Source: CAYGAW01 sp964347945 (GTDB lineage: Bacteria > Chloroflexota > Anaerolineae > UBA7937 > B3-Chlor). From it: a stretch of DNA of 15,965 bases. Position numbers and translations under genes: made by a program. Under the pieces are notes generated by a model. The model did not search any database and was not told the DNA's origin. It saw only the letters and a list, made by a program, of their open reading frames with translations. This document shows positions 1 through 5,720 of the stretch, piece by piece; positions within the stretch are counted from its first letter, which is position 1; each line of letters begins with the position of its first letter. The DNA is taken from the NCBI GenBank assembly GCA_964347945.1, contig CAYGAW010000135.1, positions 1 through 15,965 on the forward strand, read 5' to 3'.

Positions 1-1573
1 TCAACTCCCAGCCTGTCGCCGCCTTCACAGACTCCACAACCAGCAACGGATCTGTCGAACAGAACCGGCAGACTCCCAGACAGTCTTCGAACTGCCGCCA
101 GCCGCCTGTCGCCGCATTCACAGTGGACACCTCTTCTGGCGAGAACTGATCCAGCAGCGTCGGCTTTCCCGGCAGAGCCGGTGGCACGCCAAAGCTGGTC
201 TCAATAGTGCTGGTATTGGACAGGCAGGTATCGAGCAGCTCGAACCAGCGGGCCCGGTGATCGTGGCCACGGGGCGATGCCCCCTTCAGAGTGTAGACGC
301 CCAAGTCAGGCGCTTCTCCTCCGATCAGTCGCGAAGCTCGCATCACCCCCTCGGCCAGCCAGTCGCCGCACCCTTCCCGTACGGCTGTCTTTTGCAGAAG
401 AGCCCTGACCGCCTCGGCATCTCCCCATCGCGGTTCGATTCCGTCGAGGTCGTCTTTGCTGACCAGCCCCTTCTCAAAGCATTCCATCAGCCAGGCGATG
501 GTCCACGAAGACTCATTGACATCCAGACCAAGCCTGTCCGCCACGTTGCAGAGCATCACCACAGCGCCCGCATCAGTCACCCCGACATTGGATCCCATTC
601 CGGCTATCGACTCGTACTCTGGCTCCTCACCTGTCACTCCCGCATACGGCCCTTTAGTGACCTTGATCTGCCGCAGGTGACTCACACGACAAGCCCAGCA
701 GGGCGCGGGCCGCACCTGATAATGAGCACGCATGTACTGACCGCTGATCTGCTCGTGCTGAGGGAAGATATTGGTCGTATAGTTCTTAACAGGCAGCAAT
801 CCCGATTCGTGAAAGGGGGTCACGAGACCTCCCGTGCCCAACTTGCAGATCACACCTCCTGAGAATTCCGTTGAGGCGTGTTCAAACAACCGTTTGGACA
901 AGCTGCTCAACTCCGCTGGATCATGCAGTGGTACTTTGTTGCTGCCTCGCGCCACGGCTACTGCCTTCAATCGCTTGGAGCCCATCACTGCTCCCACGCC
1001 ATTGTGGGCAGCGACGTGCCCCTCATCGCCGACGATGCCCGCGTAGCGCACTCTGTTCTCCCCTGCGGGGCCGATGCCAAAGATACTGACCCGACTCCTG
1101 AGCTTGAGGCCCAGTTCCTTGGATAAGGTCTCGCCCAGTTCCCAGGCGTCTTTCCCGACGAGATGCTCAGCATCTCGGATTTCGGCACCGCCATCATGTA
1201 CGTAGAGATATGACCATCGAGGGGCAGCGCCTTGAAAGATGATGGCATCGAACCCTGAGAACCTGAGATAAGCACCCAGAAAGCCGTTCGCCTGGGTGGC
1301 TCCCGCAAGGTTGGTCATGGGTCCCTTGCTCACTACGGAGAAGGTGCCCGTGCCCGATAGCTTGGTGCCTCCCAAGGGGCCTGAAGCCCAGATCAGCCGG
1401 TTGTCCGGGTGTGACCAGTTGACATTCCGAGGGACCTCCTCAAATAGGTACCTGGCCCCCAGGCCTGTTCCCCCGACCCACATCCGTAGCGTGTCCCGTG
1501 AGGGTTCTTCCTCTGTCGCCTTCTGGTGGGTCAAATCCACCCTGAGAATCTTGCCCATGTATCCGTTCGCCAT
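1..1573 (-). CDS. Aldehyde ferredoxin oxidoreductase (AOR) family tungsten/molybdenum enzyme, 3' end outside window
   Basis: The reading frame is open from an ATG at 1573 to the window edge, giving 524 codons of a protein that is normally about 600 residues, so the C-terminus is missing only because the window ends. The start MANGYMGKILRVDLT is the usual AOR N-terminus, and an AGGAG site lies 9 nt upstream. Pterin-binding signatures follow: GPLGGTKLSGTG, then GPAGENRVRYAGI and GVGAVMGSKRLKAV. The iron-sulfur region reads CWACRVSH (C292, C295, H299), then GEEPEYESIAGMGSN, KGASPRGHDHRAR and DCLGVCRFC (C502 is probably the fourth cluster ligand). Family members oxidise aldehydes to acids, or handle acyl-CoA esters in BamB-like relatives, using a bis-pterin tungsten cofactor and ferredoxin. 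The third cluster ligand position is His rather than the classical Cys. It lies downstream of the CoA-transferase on the same strand, so the two are probably cotranscribed. Substrate unknown; family assignment is firm. Confidence 0.93.
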   Translation of the reverse strand, partial: MANGYMGKILRVDLTHQKATEEEPSRDTLRMWVGGTGLGARYLFEEVPRNVNWSHPDNRLIWASGPLGGTKLSGTGTFSVVSKGPMTNLAGATQANGFLGAYLRFSGFDAIIFQGAAPRWSYLYVHDGGAEIRDAEHLVGKDAWELGETLSKELGLKLRSRVSIFGIGPAGENRVRYAGIVGDEGHVAAHNGVGAVMGSKRLKAVAVARGSNKVPLHDPAELSSLSKRLFEHASTEFSGGVICKLGTGGLVTPFHESGLLPVKNYTTNIFPQHEQISGQYMRAHYQVRPAPCWACRVSHLRQIKVTKGPYAGVTGEEPEYESIAGMGSNVGVTDAGAVVMLCNVADRLGLDVNESSWTIAWLMECFEKGLVSKDDLDGIEPRWGDAEAVRALLQKTAVREGCGDWLAEGVMRASRLIGGEAPDLGVYTLKGASPRGHDHRARWFELLDTCLSNTSTIETSFGVPPALPGKPTLLDQFSPEEVSTVNAATGGWRQFEDCLGVCRFCSTDPLLVVESVKAATGWEL

Positions 1574-1582
1574 GCTCTCTTG

Positions 1583-1587
1583 CTCCT
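1583..1587 (-). promoter_or_regulatory. Ribosome binding site of the AOR gene
   Basis: AGGAG on the minus strand sits 9 nt before the ATG at 1573. It favours that start over the in-frame ATG at 1558, which would lose the first five residues. Confidence 0.7.
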
Positions 1588-1606
1588 AGACAGGCCATTT
1601 GCCGGC

Positions 1607-1675
1607 CACGCCTTGGTGGGAAGTTGCCCGATGAAGAAAGAGGGCCATTCTTGCAGACTGGGCAACTCTCCAGAT
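1607..1675 (-). other. Intercistronic stem-loop between the CoA-transferase and AOR genes
   Basis: The arms AGTTGCCC (1622-1629) and GGGCAACT (1660-1667) are perfect reverse complements separated by 30 nt. On the minus-strand RNA the pairing extends to about 12 bp (GGAGAGTTGCCC with GGGCAACTTCCC), with one mismatch and one G-U pair. The loop contains a further AAGAA/TTCTT pairing. No T-tract follows on the minus strand, so it does not look like an intrinsic terminator. It may be a processing or stability element, or part of the AOR leader. I compared it by eye with the molybdenum/tungsten cofactor riboswitch and could not recognise that motif. Confidence 0.45.
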
Positions 1676-1724
1676 TCGGCGGGCCTCAACAGGGAAGGGC
1701 GCTTGATGAGAGAGACTTTCCGAT

Positions 1725-2927
1725 TCAGATGACCCCTTCGGCTTCTAGTGCCCCAATCTCCTCTTCGCAATAGCCCAGAGAGGAAAGGACCTCTTGATTG
1801 TGCTCGCCCAAGAGGGGCGGGGGTCGACGATATCTGACTGGGGTTTGCGATAGGTGTACCGGGTTGCCCAATGAGCGCACCACCCCTACGAGGGGGTGCT
1901 CCAGTTCCACAATCATCCCGCGCGCAACGAGTTGCGGGTCAGTGAGGGTCTCATCCACGAAGTTGATGGGCCCACAAGGGATGTCGGCCTCCGTGAATCG
2001 TTCCAGCCAGTGATCTGCCTCCTGGGACCGGATGATCTCCTCCAGCAGACGGATTAGATCTTCGCGATGGTTGATACGCTCCTTGTTTGTGGCGAAGCGG
2101 GGGTCCTTCATGATCGTCTCCTCCAGACCCAACAAGGAACAGAAGCGCTCCCAGAGCAGCTCCGAGCCGACGGCCACGATGATATGCTTGTCCCTGGCCC
2201 GCAGTGGCTGGTAAGGGACGATGTTAGGATGGACGTTTCCCAGCCGCTGTGGGCGCTTCCCGGTGGCGAAGTAAGCCCCGGCCACATTGCTGAGCCAGCT
2301 GGCTTGAGAATCGAGTAACGACATATCGAGGGCTTGACCGTTTCCCGTCCTCTCTCGCACCAACAGCGCTGCAAGTATGCCCAGAGCACTGTAGACCCCT
2401 GTGGTGAGGTCGGCCAAGGGGACGGGATAGCGCATGGGGCCGCCCTCCGGCTCGCCAGTGAGGCTCATCAGCCCGGCTTCGCCCTGGGTCACCACATCGT
2501 AGCCCCCCCGGCCGGCCATGGGACCTGTATGGCCGTAGCCAGTGATGGAGCAATAGATCAGGCGGGGGTTCGAACGGCGTAGGGTCTCATAGTCGAGAGA
2601 GAAGCGCTGGAGGGATTCCATCTTATGCAGGCTGATGACGAGGACATCGGATCTCTCCAGCAGCCGCTGGACGACCTCCTGGCCCTTCTCGGTAGTGAGG
2701 TTCAAGGTTATTCCCCGCTTGTTCCGATTGGTGCACAAGAAGTATGAACTCTCGCCGTCGAGAAACGGCGGCCCCCAGCCCCGGGACATATCGCCGACTT
2801 TAGGTCGCTCCACCTTGATCACATCTGCGCCGAGGTCGCCCAGAAGCATGGTACAGTACGGGCCCGCGAGGGCTTGGCTGAGGTCAACTACTAGGATCCC
2901 TTCCAGGACGGAGGTCGGCTCTGTCAC
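1725..2927 (-). CDS. CaiB/BaiF family (class III) CoA-transferase
   Basis: A complete 400-residue protein, the usual size for this family. It moves CoA between carboxylic acids, for example from succinyl-CoA or another acyl-CoA to an acceptor acid, through an aspartyl-CoA thioester intermediate in the cytoplasm. Recognisable stretches are VVDLSQALAGPYCTMLLGDLGADVIKVE near the N-terminus in two parts, NRNKRGITLNL (68-78), SITGYGHTGP (127-136), GGYDVVTQGEAGLMSLTG (141-158), and PLADLTTGVYSALGILAALL. In that last stretch D173 aligns with the catalytic Asp of formyl-CoA transferase (D169 there, from memory). The start codon is GTG with AGGAG 6 nt upstream (2934-2938). It is divergent from the regulator genes and is followed after 151 nt by the AOR gene. 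CoA donor and acceptor cannot be told from sequence. Confidence 0.95.
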   Translation of the reverse strand: MTEPTSVLEGILVVDLSQALAGPYCTMLLGDLGADVIKVERPKVGDMSRGWGPPFLDGESSYFLCTNRNKRGITLNLTTEKGQEVVQRLLERSDVLVISLHKMESLQRFSLDYETLRRSNPRLIYCSITGYGHTGPMAGRGGYDVVTQGEAGLMSLTGEPEGGPMRYPVPLADLTTGVYSALGILAALLVRERTGNGQALDMSLLDSQASWLSNVAGAYFATGKRPQRLGNVHPNIVPYQPLRARDKHIIVAVGSELLWERFCSLLGLEETIMKDPRFATNKERINHREDLIRLLEEIIRSQEADHWLERFTEADIPCGPINFVDETLTDPQLVARGMIVELEHPLVGVVRSLGNPVHLSQTPVRYRRPPPLLGEHNQEVLSSLGYCEEEIGALEAEGVI

Positions 2928-3035
2928 GGCAAACTCCTATCAGTGATGTCGGGAAGCTGGTTGATGATCGCCATTGTTTCCTTCATTCGCCGGCGTGTTG
3001 CGGCAAGTCAGGCTGACCGCGACGGGAGGCTTCTA

Positions 3036-3084
3036 TAGCGTAGCAGGCTTGGTTTAGCGTACATGCTAGCACAAGCGTGCGCTA
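3036..3084. repeat. TAGCGTA direct/inverted repeat cluster, candidate operator
   Basis: TAGCGTA occurs at 3036-3042 and again 19 bp later at 3055-3061, and TGCGCTA (reverse complement TAGCGCA) is at 3078-3084. TAGCG (3055-3059) and CGCTA (3080-3084) also form the ends of a 30-bp inverted repeat centred near the palindrome GCTAGC. The cluster lies about 110-150 bp upstream of the CoA-transferase start and about 190-240 bp upstream of the rightward -35 box. An operator role is inferred. Confidence 0.4.
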
Positions 3085-3272
3085 GAGGCAAGATGGATTG
3101 CCATCGCCCGAGCGATGCAGGTGCTTGATACGAGGATCTGGTCGCAGCTGATGACTCAGCAGCTGTTCGGTGAGATAGGCTCTAGGGCGGAGACCTAGTC
3201 GCGTCGTGTGATCACGCTATGCCAAAGGTGATCCGGCCATCTGCGTTTGCTATTAGTTAAGAATTTTCACTA

Positions 3273-3301
3273 TTGACAAACAGACAGAAAAGTAGTAAGA
3301 T
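3273..3301 (+). promoter_or_regulatory. Sigma70-type promoter of the first XRE-cupin regulator
   Basis: A consensus -35 box TTGACA (3273-3278) is followed by exactly 17 nt and then TAAGAT (3296-3301) as the -10 box, in an AT-rich stretch that stands out from the GC-rich surroundings. Transcription would start near 3307-3309, only about 8-10 nt before the ATG at 3317. That explains why no good Shine-Dalgarno site is seen for this gene. Confidence 0.7.
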
Positions 3302-3316
3302 AGGTGCGAGTGGGTC

Positions 3317-3880
3317 ATGGAGTCTACCATCGGCATCGTCGGCCAGAGGATAAAGGAACTCCGCCTGGAGAGACGGCTCACTCTGGAGGAAGTGGCGGAG
3401 GCGAGCGGTTGTAGCGCGGGGTTCCTTTCGCAGTTGGAGCGAAACCGGGCTGCTCCTTCCATCTCCATGCTGTATTCCATCGCTCGGGCTTTGGATGTCT
3501 CCATTACGCATTTTTTCCCTGAGGTGATCAACCCCACCAAGGTAGTGCGCGCGAAGGAGCGTGAGACCTTCTGCTTCGAAGGCTCTCCCATCACCTACTC
3601 CCTGCTCTCTACCCAATTCTCTGATAGGGTCATGGAGTCCCTGCTCGTGACCATCGAGCCCAACGATGGCTCACTTCCCGCCGATGAGTATCGCTCCCAC
3701 CCTGGCGAGGAGTTCGGGTACGTCTTGGAGGGCACACTCAGGTTCTGGATCGAGGATAACCTTTACGATCTCCGTCCCGGCGATAGCATACATTTCTTGC
3801 CGGCGGTGAAGCATCGCTGGGAAAACCCAGGGAAGAAAGCGGTCACCGCTGTTTGGGTGATCACGCCGCCGGTCTTCTAG
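3317..3880 (+). CDS. XRE-family helix-turn-helix / cupin transcriptional regulator (first of a tandem pair)
   Basis: A complete 187-residue DNA-binding regulator. Residues 11-67 form an XRE helix-turn-helix (LTLEEVAEASGCSAGFLSQLERNRAAPSI, shown here in family order, with the SQLERN recognition-helix signature). Residues about 108-180 form a C-terminal cupin: HPGEEFGYVLEG (H128, E132) and GDSIHFLPAVKHRWENPG (H166, N170). Regulators with this layout (SutR/PuuR type) bind a small ligand or metal in the cupin and control adjacent catabolic or transport genes. The first motif-1 His of a classical cupin is Arg here, so metal binding may be weakened. The ATG at 3317 lies directly behind a strong promoter and lacks a clear ribosome binding site, suggesting leaderless or nearly leaderless translation. 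It is the first gene of the rightward operon and faces the CoA-transferase, so it probably acts on the shared gap. Confidence 0.93.
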   Translation: MESTIGIVGQRIKELRLERRLTLEEVAEASGCSAGFLSQLERNRAAPSISMLYSIARALDVSITHFFPEVINPTKVVRAKERETFCFEGSPITYSLLSTQFSDRVMESLLVTIEPNDGSLPADEYRSHPGEEFGYVLEGTLRFWIEDNLYDLRPGDSIHFLPAVKHRWENPGKKAVTAVWVITPPVF

Positions 3881-3895
3881 CTACCTCGCTAGAAG
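3874..3895 (+). other. Perfect hairpin overlapping the stop codon of the first regulator
   Basis: CTTCTAGC (3874-3881), a 6-nt loop TACCTC, and GCTAGAAG (3888-3895) form a perfect 8-bp stem. The left arm contains the TAG stop of the preceding gene, and outer GGTC/GACC bases can extend the pairing across a small bulge. No T-run follows, so it is at most a weak terminator. It could equally be a palindromic operator or a mRNA processing site between the two regulators. Confidence 0.5.
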
Positions 3896-3929
3896 TGACC
3901 GGTTTGCGGCTCTAGACGAATGGTTGCGC

Positions 3930-3952
3930 AGGCGCCCCTTCTTCGGGGACCT
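3930..3952 (+). other. Second hairpin in the spacer between the two regulators
   Basis: CCCC (3935-3938), a TTCTTC loop and GGGG (3945-3948) form a short GC stem. AGG (3930-3932) and CCT (3950-3952) extend it across a small internal loop. It sits about 20 nt upstream of the second regulator's start and may limit or delay its translation. There is no T-tract. Confidence 0.35.
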
Positions 3953-3972
3953 CAGAAAGGTGTCGTAAGAAG

Positions 3973-4593
3973 GTGGATAGCAGGGTGGTCTCTGCGCGGC
4001 GCCCGATGGCAGAGGCCGAGGGAGAGATAGAGAGCCTGGGAAGGCAGTTGAGGGCTCTCCGTACCGAGTTGGGGATCACCTTGGCCCAGCTGGGTAAGAT
4101 GGTGAGCCTATCGCCCAGTTATCTGTCTCAGATCGAAAGAAACAGGACAAAGCCTTCCCTCGCCACGCTATCCTCTATCGCCAAGACCTTGGGAGTGGAA
4201 TTGAGCTGCTTCTTCGAGCATTCCGTCCCAGTCTGGCAGGTCGTGAGGAAAGGCCGGGCGGAGGAAGTTGCTGATCGGAGGGCCAAAGCGACCTTCGAAC
4301 TCCTCTCTTCAGGAGGGGTCAGGGGCAAGATCGAACCATACAGAGTGACCTGCTGGCCAGCGATGAGGACCAAAAGCGATACGCATCCAGGGGAGGAGTT
4401 CGTCTTCATCTTGAACGGCCGGCTGGAGATTACGGTGGGAGACGAGGTTTTCGCCCTGGAGGATGGCGACAGCATCCACTACCAGGGGAGTCAACCCCAT
4501 GCCTGGCGCAATGAATCGGGGAATGAATGCACTCTCATATGGGCTTTATCATCGCCAATTGTGGCCTCGAAGGTGAGTGCAGAAGGAGGCTGA
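3973..4593 (+). CDS. XRE-family helix-turn-helix / cupin transcriptional regulator (second of a tandem pair)
   Basis: A 206-residue paralogue of the gene just upstream, with the same layout. The XRE helix-turn-helix spans about residues 24-81 (ITLAQLGKMVSLSPSYLSQI followed by ERNRTKPSL), and the cupin spans about 125-195 with THPGEEFVFILNGR (H138, E142) and GDSIHYQGSQPHAWRNESG (H176, N180). The start is uncertain. The frame opens with GTG at 3973, which has AAAGG 12 nt upstream. GTG at 3985 with AGAAGG about 11 nt upstream, or ATG at 4006, would remove 4 or 11 residues without touching the helix-turn-helix. The helix-turn-helix residues differ enough from the first regulator that the two may recognise different operators or ligands. 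Its stop is 4 nt before the preferred start of the next gene, so it is in the same transcription unit. Confidence 0.92.
   Translation: MDSRVVSARRPMAEAEGEIESLGRQLRALRTELGITLAQLGKMVSLSPSYLSQIERNRTKPSLATLSSIAKTLGVELSCFFEHSVPVWQVVRKGRAEEVADRRAKATFELLSSGGVRGKIEPYRVTCWPAMRTKSDTHPGEEFVFILNGRLEITVGDEVFALEDGDSIHYQGSQPHAWRNESGNECTLIWALSSPIVASKVSAEGG
4583..4589 (+). promoter_or_regulatory. Ribosome binding site that sets the start of the NicX/M29-like gene
   Basis: AAGGAGG lies 8 nt upstream of the ATG at 4598 and straddles the end of the preceding regulator gene, so the two are probably translationally coupled. It argues for ATG 4598 over the in-frame GTG at 4577. Confidence 0.75.
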
Positions 4594-4597
4594 AGTA

Positions 4598-5647
4598 ATG
4601 GTACTGGCTGTGGGAACTGAGACGAGGGGAGAATACCACTTCTTAGAACTGGCGGCGGCGGCCCGAAAGCTGGTGGAGGAGGCCATGCCGGTGAGACCAG
4701 GCGAGCAGGTGGTGATCACCGCCGATACGTCCAGCGACGAGCGAGTGGTGCGGGCCACGGCACAGGCGGCCCATGCAGTTGGTGCCACGCCCACCATCAT
4801 CTGGTATGAGACGCTGCCCAACCCTTGCCAAGACCCACCTCCGCCAGTGGCGAAGGCCTTGACCGCGGCTAACGTGTGGATAGAGTTCGCGGTGGCCTAC
4901 ATCCTGTACAGTAATGCCCATCGGGAGGCCATCGCCGCCGGGTGTCGGTATTTCTGTTTGCCGGGCATGGATGTGGACATGTTGGTGCGGACGATCGGCA
5001 AGGTGAACTACCCCCTTCTGGAGGAGATGGCCGGTGCCCTCTATGAGCTCTCTCACCAGGCGAAGGAGATTCACATTACCAGCCCAGCGGGGACCGACCT
5101 GGTGGTGCACACGGATTCTCAAGCACCGCCCACCTTTACCCAGATCGGCGCGGGAGAGGGCGGCGGTTACTCTCAGATGCTGGCTGGCCAGTCTTGGTTC
5201 AAGGAACTCGTTGATACCTTCGAGGGTTCCTTGGTCTTCGATGGGGCACTTTGGCCTCCGACGGAGTTGGGGCTATTGATGAATCCGGTCAGGCTCACCA
5301 TAGACAAAGGTCGCATCCAAGCGATCGACGGAGGGGCGGAGGCAAGGACTTTTCAGCGATGGCTGGATGGCTTCCAAGACCCCCTCATGTACCTGGTAGA
5401 CCACGCTTGCTACGGATTCAACCCCGGGGTGACGCGTTTGACGGGACGCATCTTGGAGGATGAGAGGCTGTTCGGCTGCATGCAATTCGGCATAGGCCGA
5501 ACCCGGATGGGAGCGCCCAGCCATACCGACGGCATCGTGATCGGGCCCTCGGTCTGGGCGGACGACGTGCAGATGGAGGACGAAGGGGTGTATGTGCACC
5601 CCCGGCTGGTTGAGTTGTGTCAACAGATGGGAGTCCCTGGATACTGA
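4598..5647 (+). CDS. NicX / M29 aminopeptidase-fold metalloenzyme (2,5-dihydroxypyridine dioxygenase-like or aminopeptidase T-like)
   Basis: A 349-residue cytoplasmic protein starting at ATG 4598 behind AAGGAGG. It belongs to the fold shared by M29 leucyl aminopeptidases and NicX, the Fe(II) enzyme that opens 2,5-dihydroxypyridine to N-formylmaleamate. Visible landmarks are an N-terminal domain with PGEQVVITADT and DERVVRATAQAAHAVGATPT, a middle strand ITSPAGTDLVV, and a C-terminal metal region DHACYGFNPG (H269) and GAPSHTDGIVIG (H309, D311). The His plus HxD set resembles the NicX iron ligands (H265, H318, D320 from memory). The aminopeptidases have a Glu where H269 is found. This makes hydrolysis of ordinary peptides less likely, but a ring- or amide-cleaving activity is only an inference. 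It lies between the regulators and the importer, and a racemase-family gene and hyuAB follow, so a role in degrading an imported N-containing compound fits. Confidence 0.8.
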   Translation: MVLAVGTETRGEYHFLELAAAARKLVEEAMPVRPGEQVVITADTSSDERVVRATAQAAHAVGATPTIIWYETLPNPCQDPPPPVAKALTAANVWIEFAVAYILYSNAHREAIAAGCRYFCLPGMDVDMLVRTIGKVNYPLLEEMAGALYELSHQAKEIHITSPAGTDLVVHTDSQAPPTFTQIGAGEGGGYSQMLAGQSWFKELVDTFEGSLVFDGALWPPTELGLLMNPVRLTIDKGRIQAIDGGAEARTFQRWLDGFQDPLMYLVDHACYGFNPGVTRLTGRILEDERLFGCMQFGIGRTRMGAPSHTDGIVIGPSVWADDVQMEDEGVYVHPRLVELCQQMGVPGY

Positions 5648-5650
5648 GCT

Positions 5651-5662
5651 AAAGGAGGTGAT
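5651..5662 (+). promoter_or_regulatory. Orphan full-length Shine-Dalgarno sequence
   Basis: AAAGGAGGTGAT matches the entire complement of the 16S rRNA 3' tail, yet no ATG, GTG or TTG begins a credible gene at the proper distance. The only nearby option, TTG at about 5680, ends after three codons. The real start of the next gene at 5721 has its own AAGGAGG. It may be a remnant of a lost small gene or a ribosome-loading or standby site. Confidence 0.5.
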
Positions 5663-5720
5663 AGAATAGAGACACTATTTGGCTGCCTAGGTCCGATAGA
5701 GCTGAACAGAAGGAGGAGAA

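Larger units (their letters stand above)
2928..3316. promoter_or_regulatory. Divergent intergenic control region with clustered repeats
   Basis: This 389-bp gap separates the minus-strand CoA-transferase/AOR genes from the plus-strand regulator and transporter operon. I see no protein or RNA gene in it. It holds TAGCGTA at 3036-3042 and 3055-3061 and its near inverse TGCGCTA at 3078-3084, with GCTAGC at 3065-3070. Inverted repeats are CATCGC-CCGA-GCGATG (3102-3117), GCTGA-TGAC-TCAGC (3147-3160), CTAGG-N7-CCTAG (3182-3198) and GATCAC-N12-GTGATC (3210-3233); GTGATCAC at 3208-3215 is itself a palindrome. These are plausible operators for the two adjacent XRE-cupin regulators. No convincing leftward promoter for the CoA-transferase was found by eye, although one must exist here or overlap these repeats. 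Confidence 0.55.

Noticed and set aside
257..862. A plus-strand open frame of about 200 codons opposite the AOR gene
   Set aside because: It is antisense to a conserved AOR reading frame with all family motifs, its protein has no recognisable domain and it lacks a good ribosome binding site.
1607..1675. Molybdenum/tungsten cofactor riboswitch before the AOR gene
   Set aside because: A stem-loop exists, but I could not recognise the conserved multi-stem layout or sequence of that riboswitch by eye.
2928..3316. CRISPR array or attachment site in the repeat-rich gap
   Set aside because: The repeats are only 5-8 bp, irregularly spaced and partly inverted, with no cas, integrase or tRNA gene nearby.
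5639..5667. Internal promoter with TAGAAT as -10 before the binding-protein gene
   Set aside because: TAGAAT (5662-5667) is a decent -10, but the sequence at the -35 position (GGATAC) does not resemble TTGACA.
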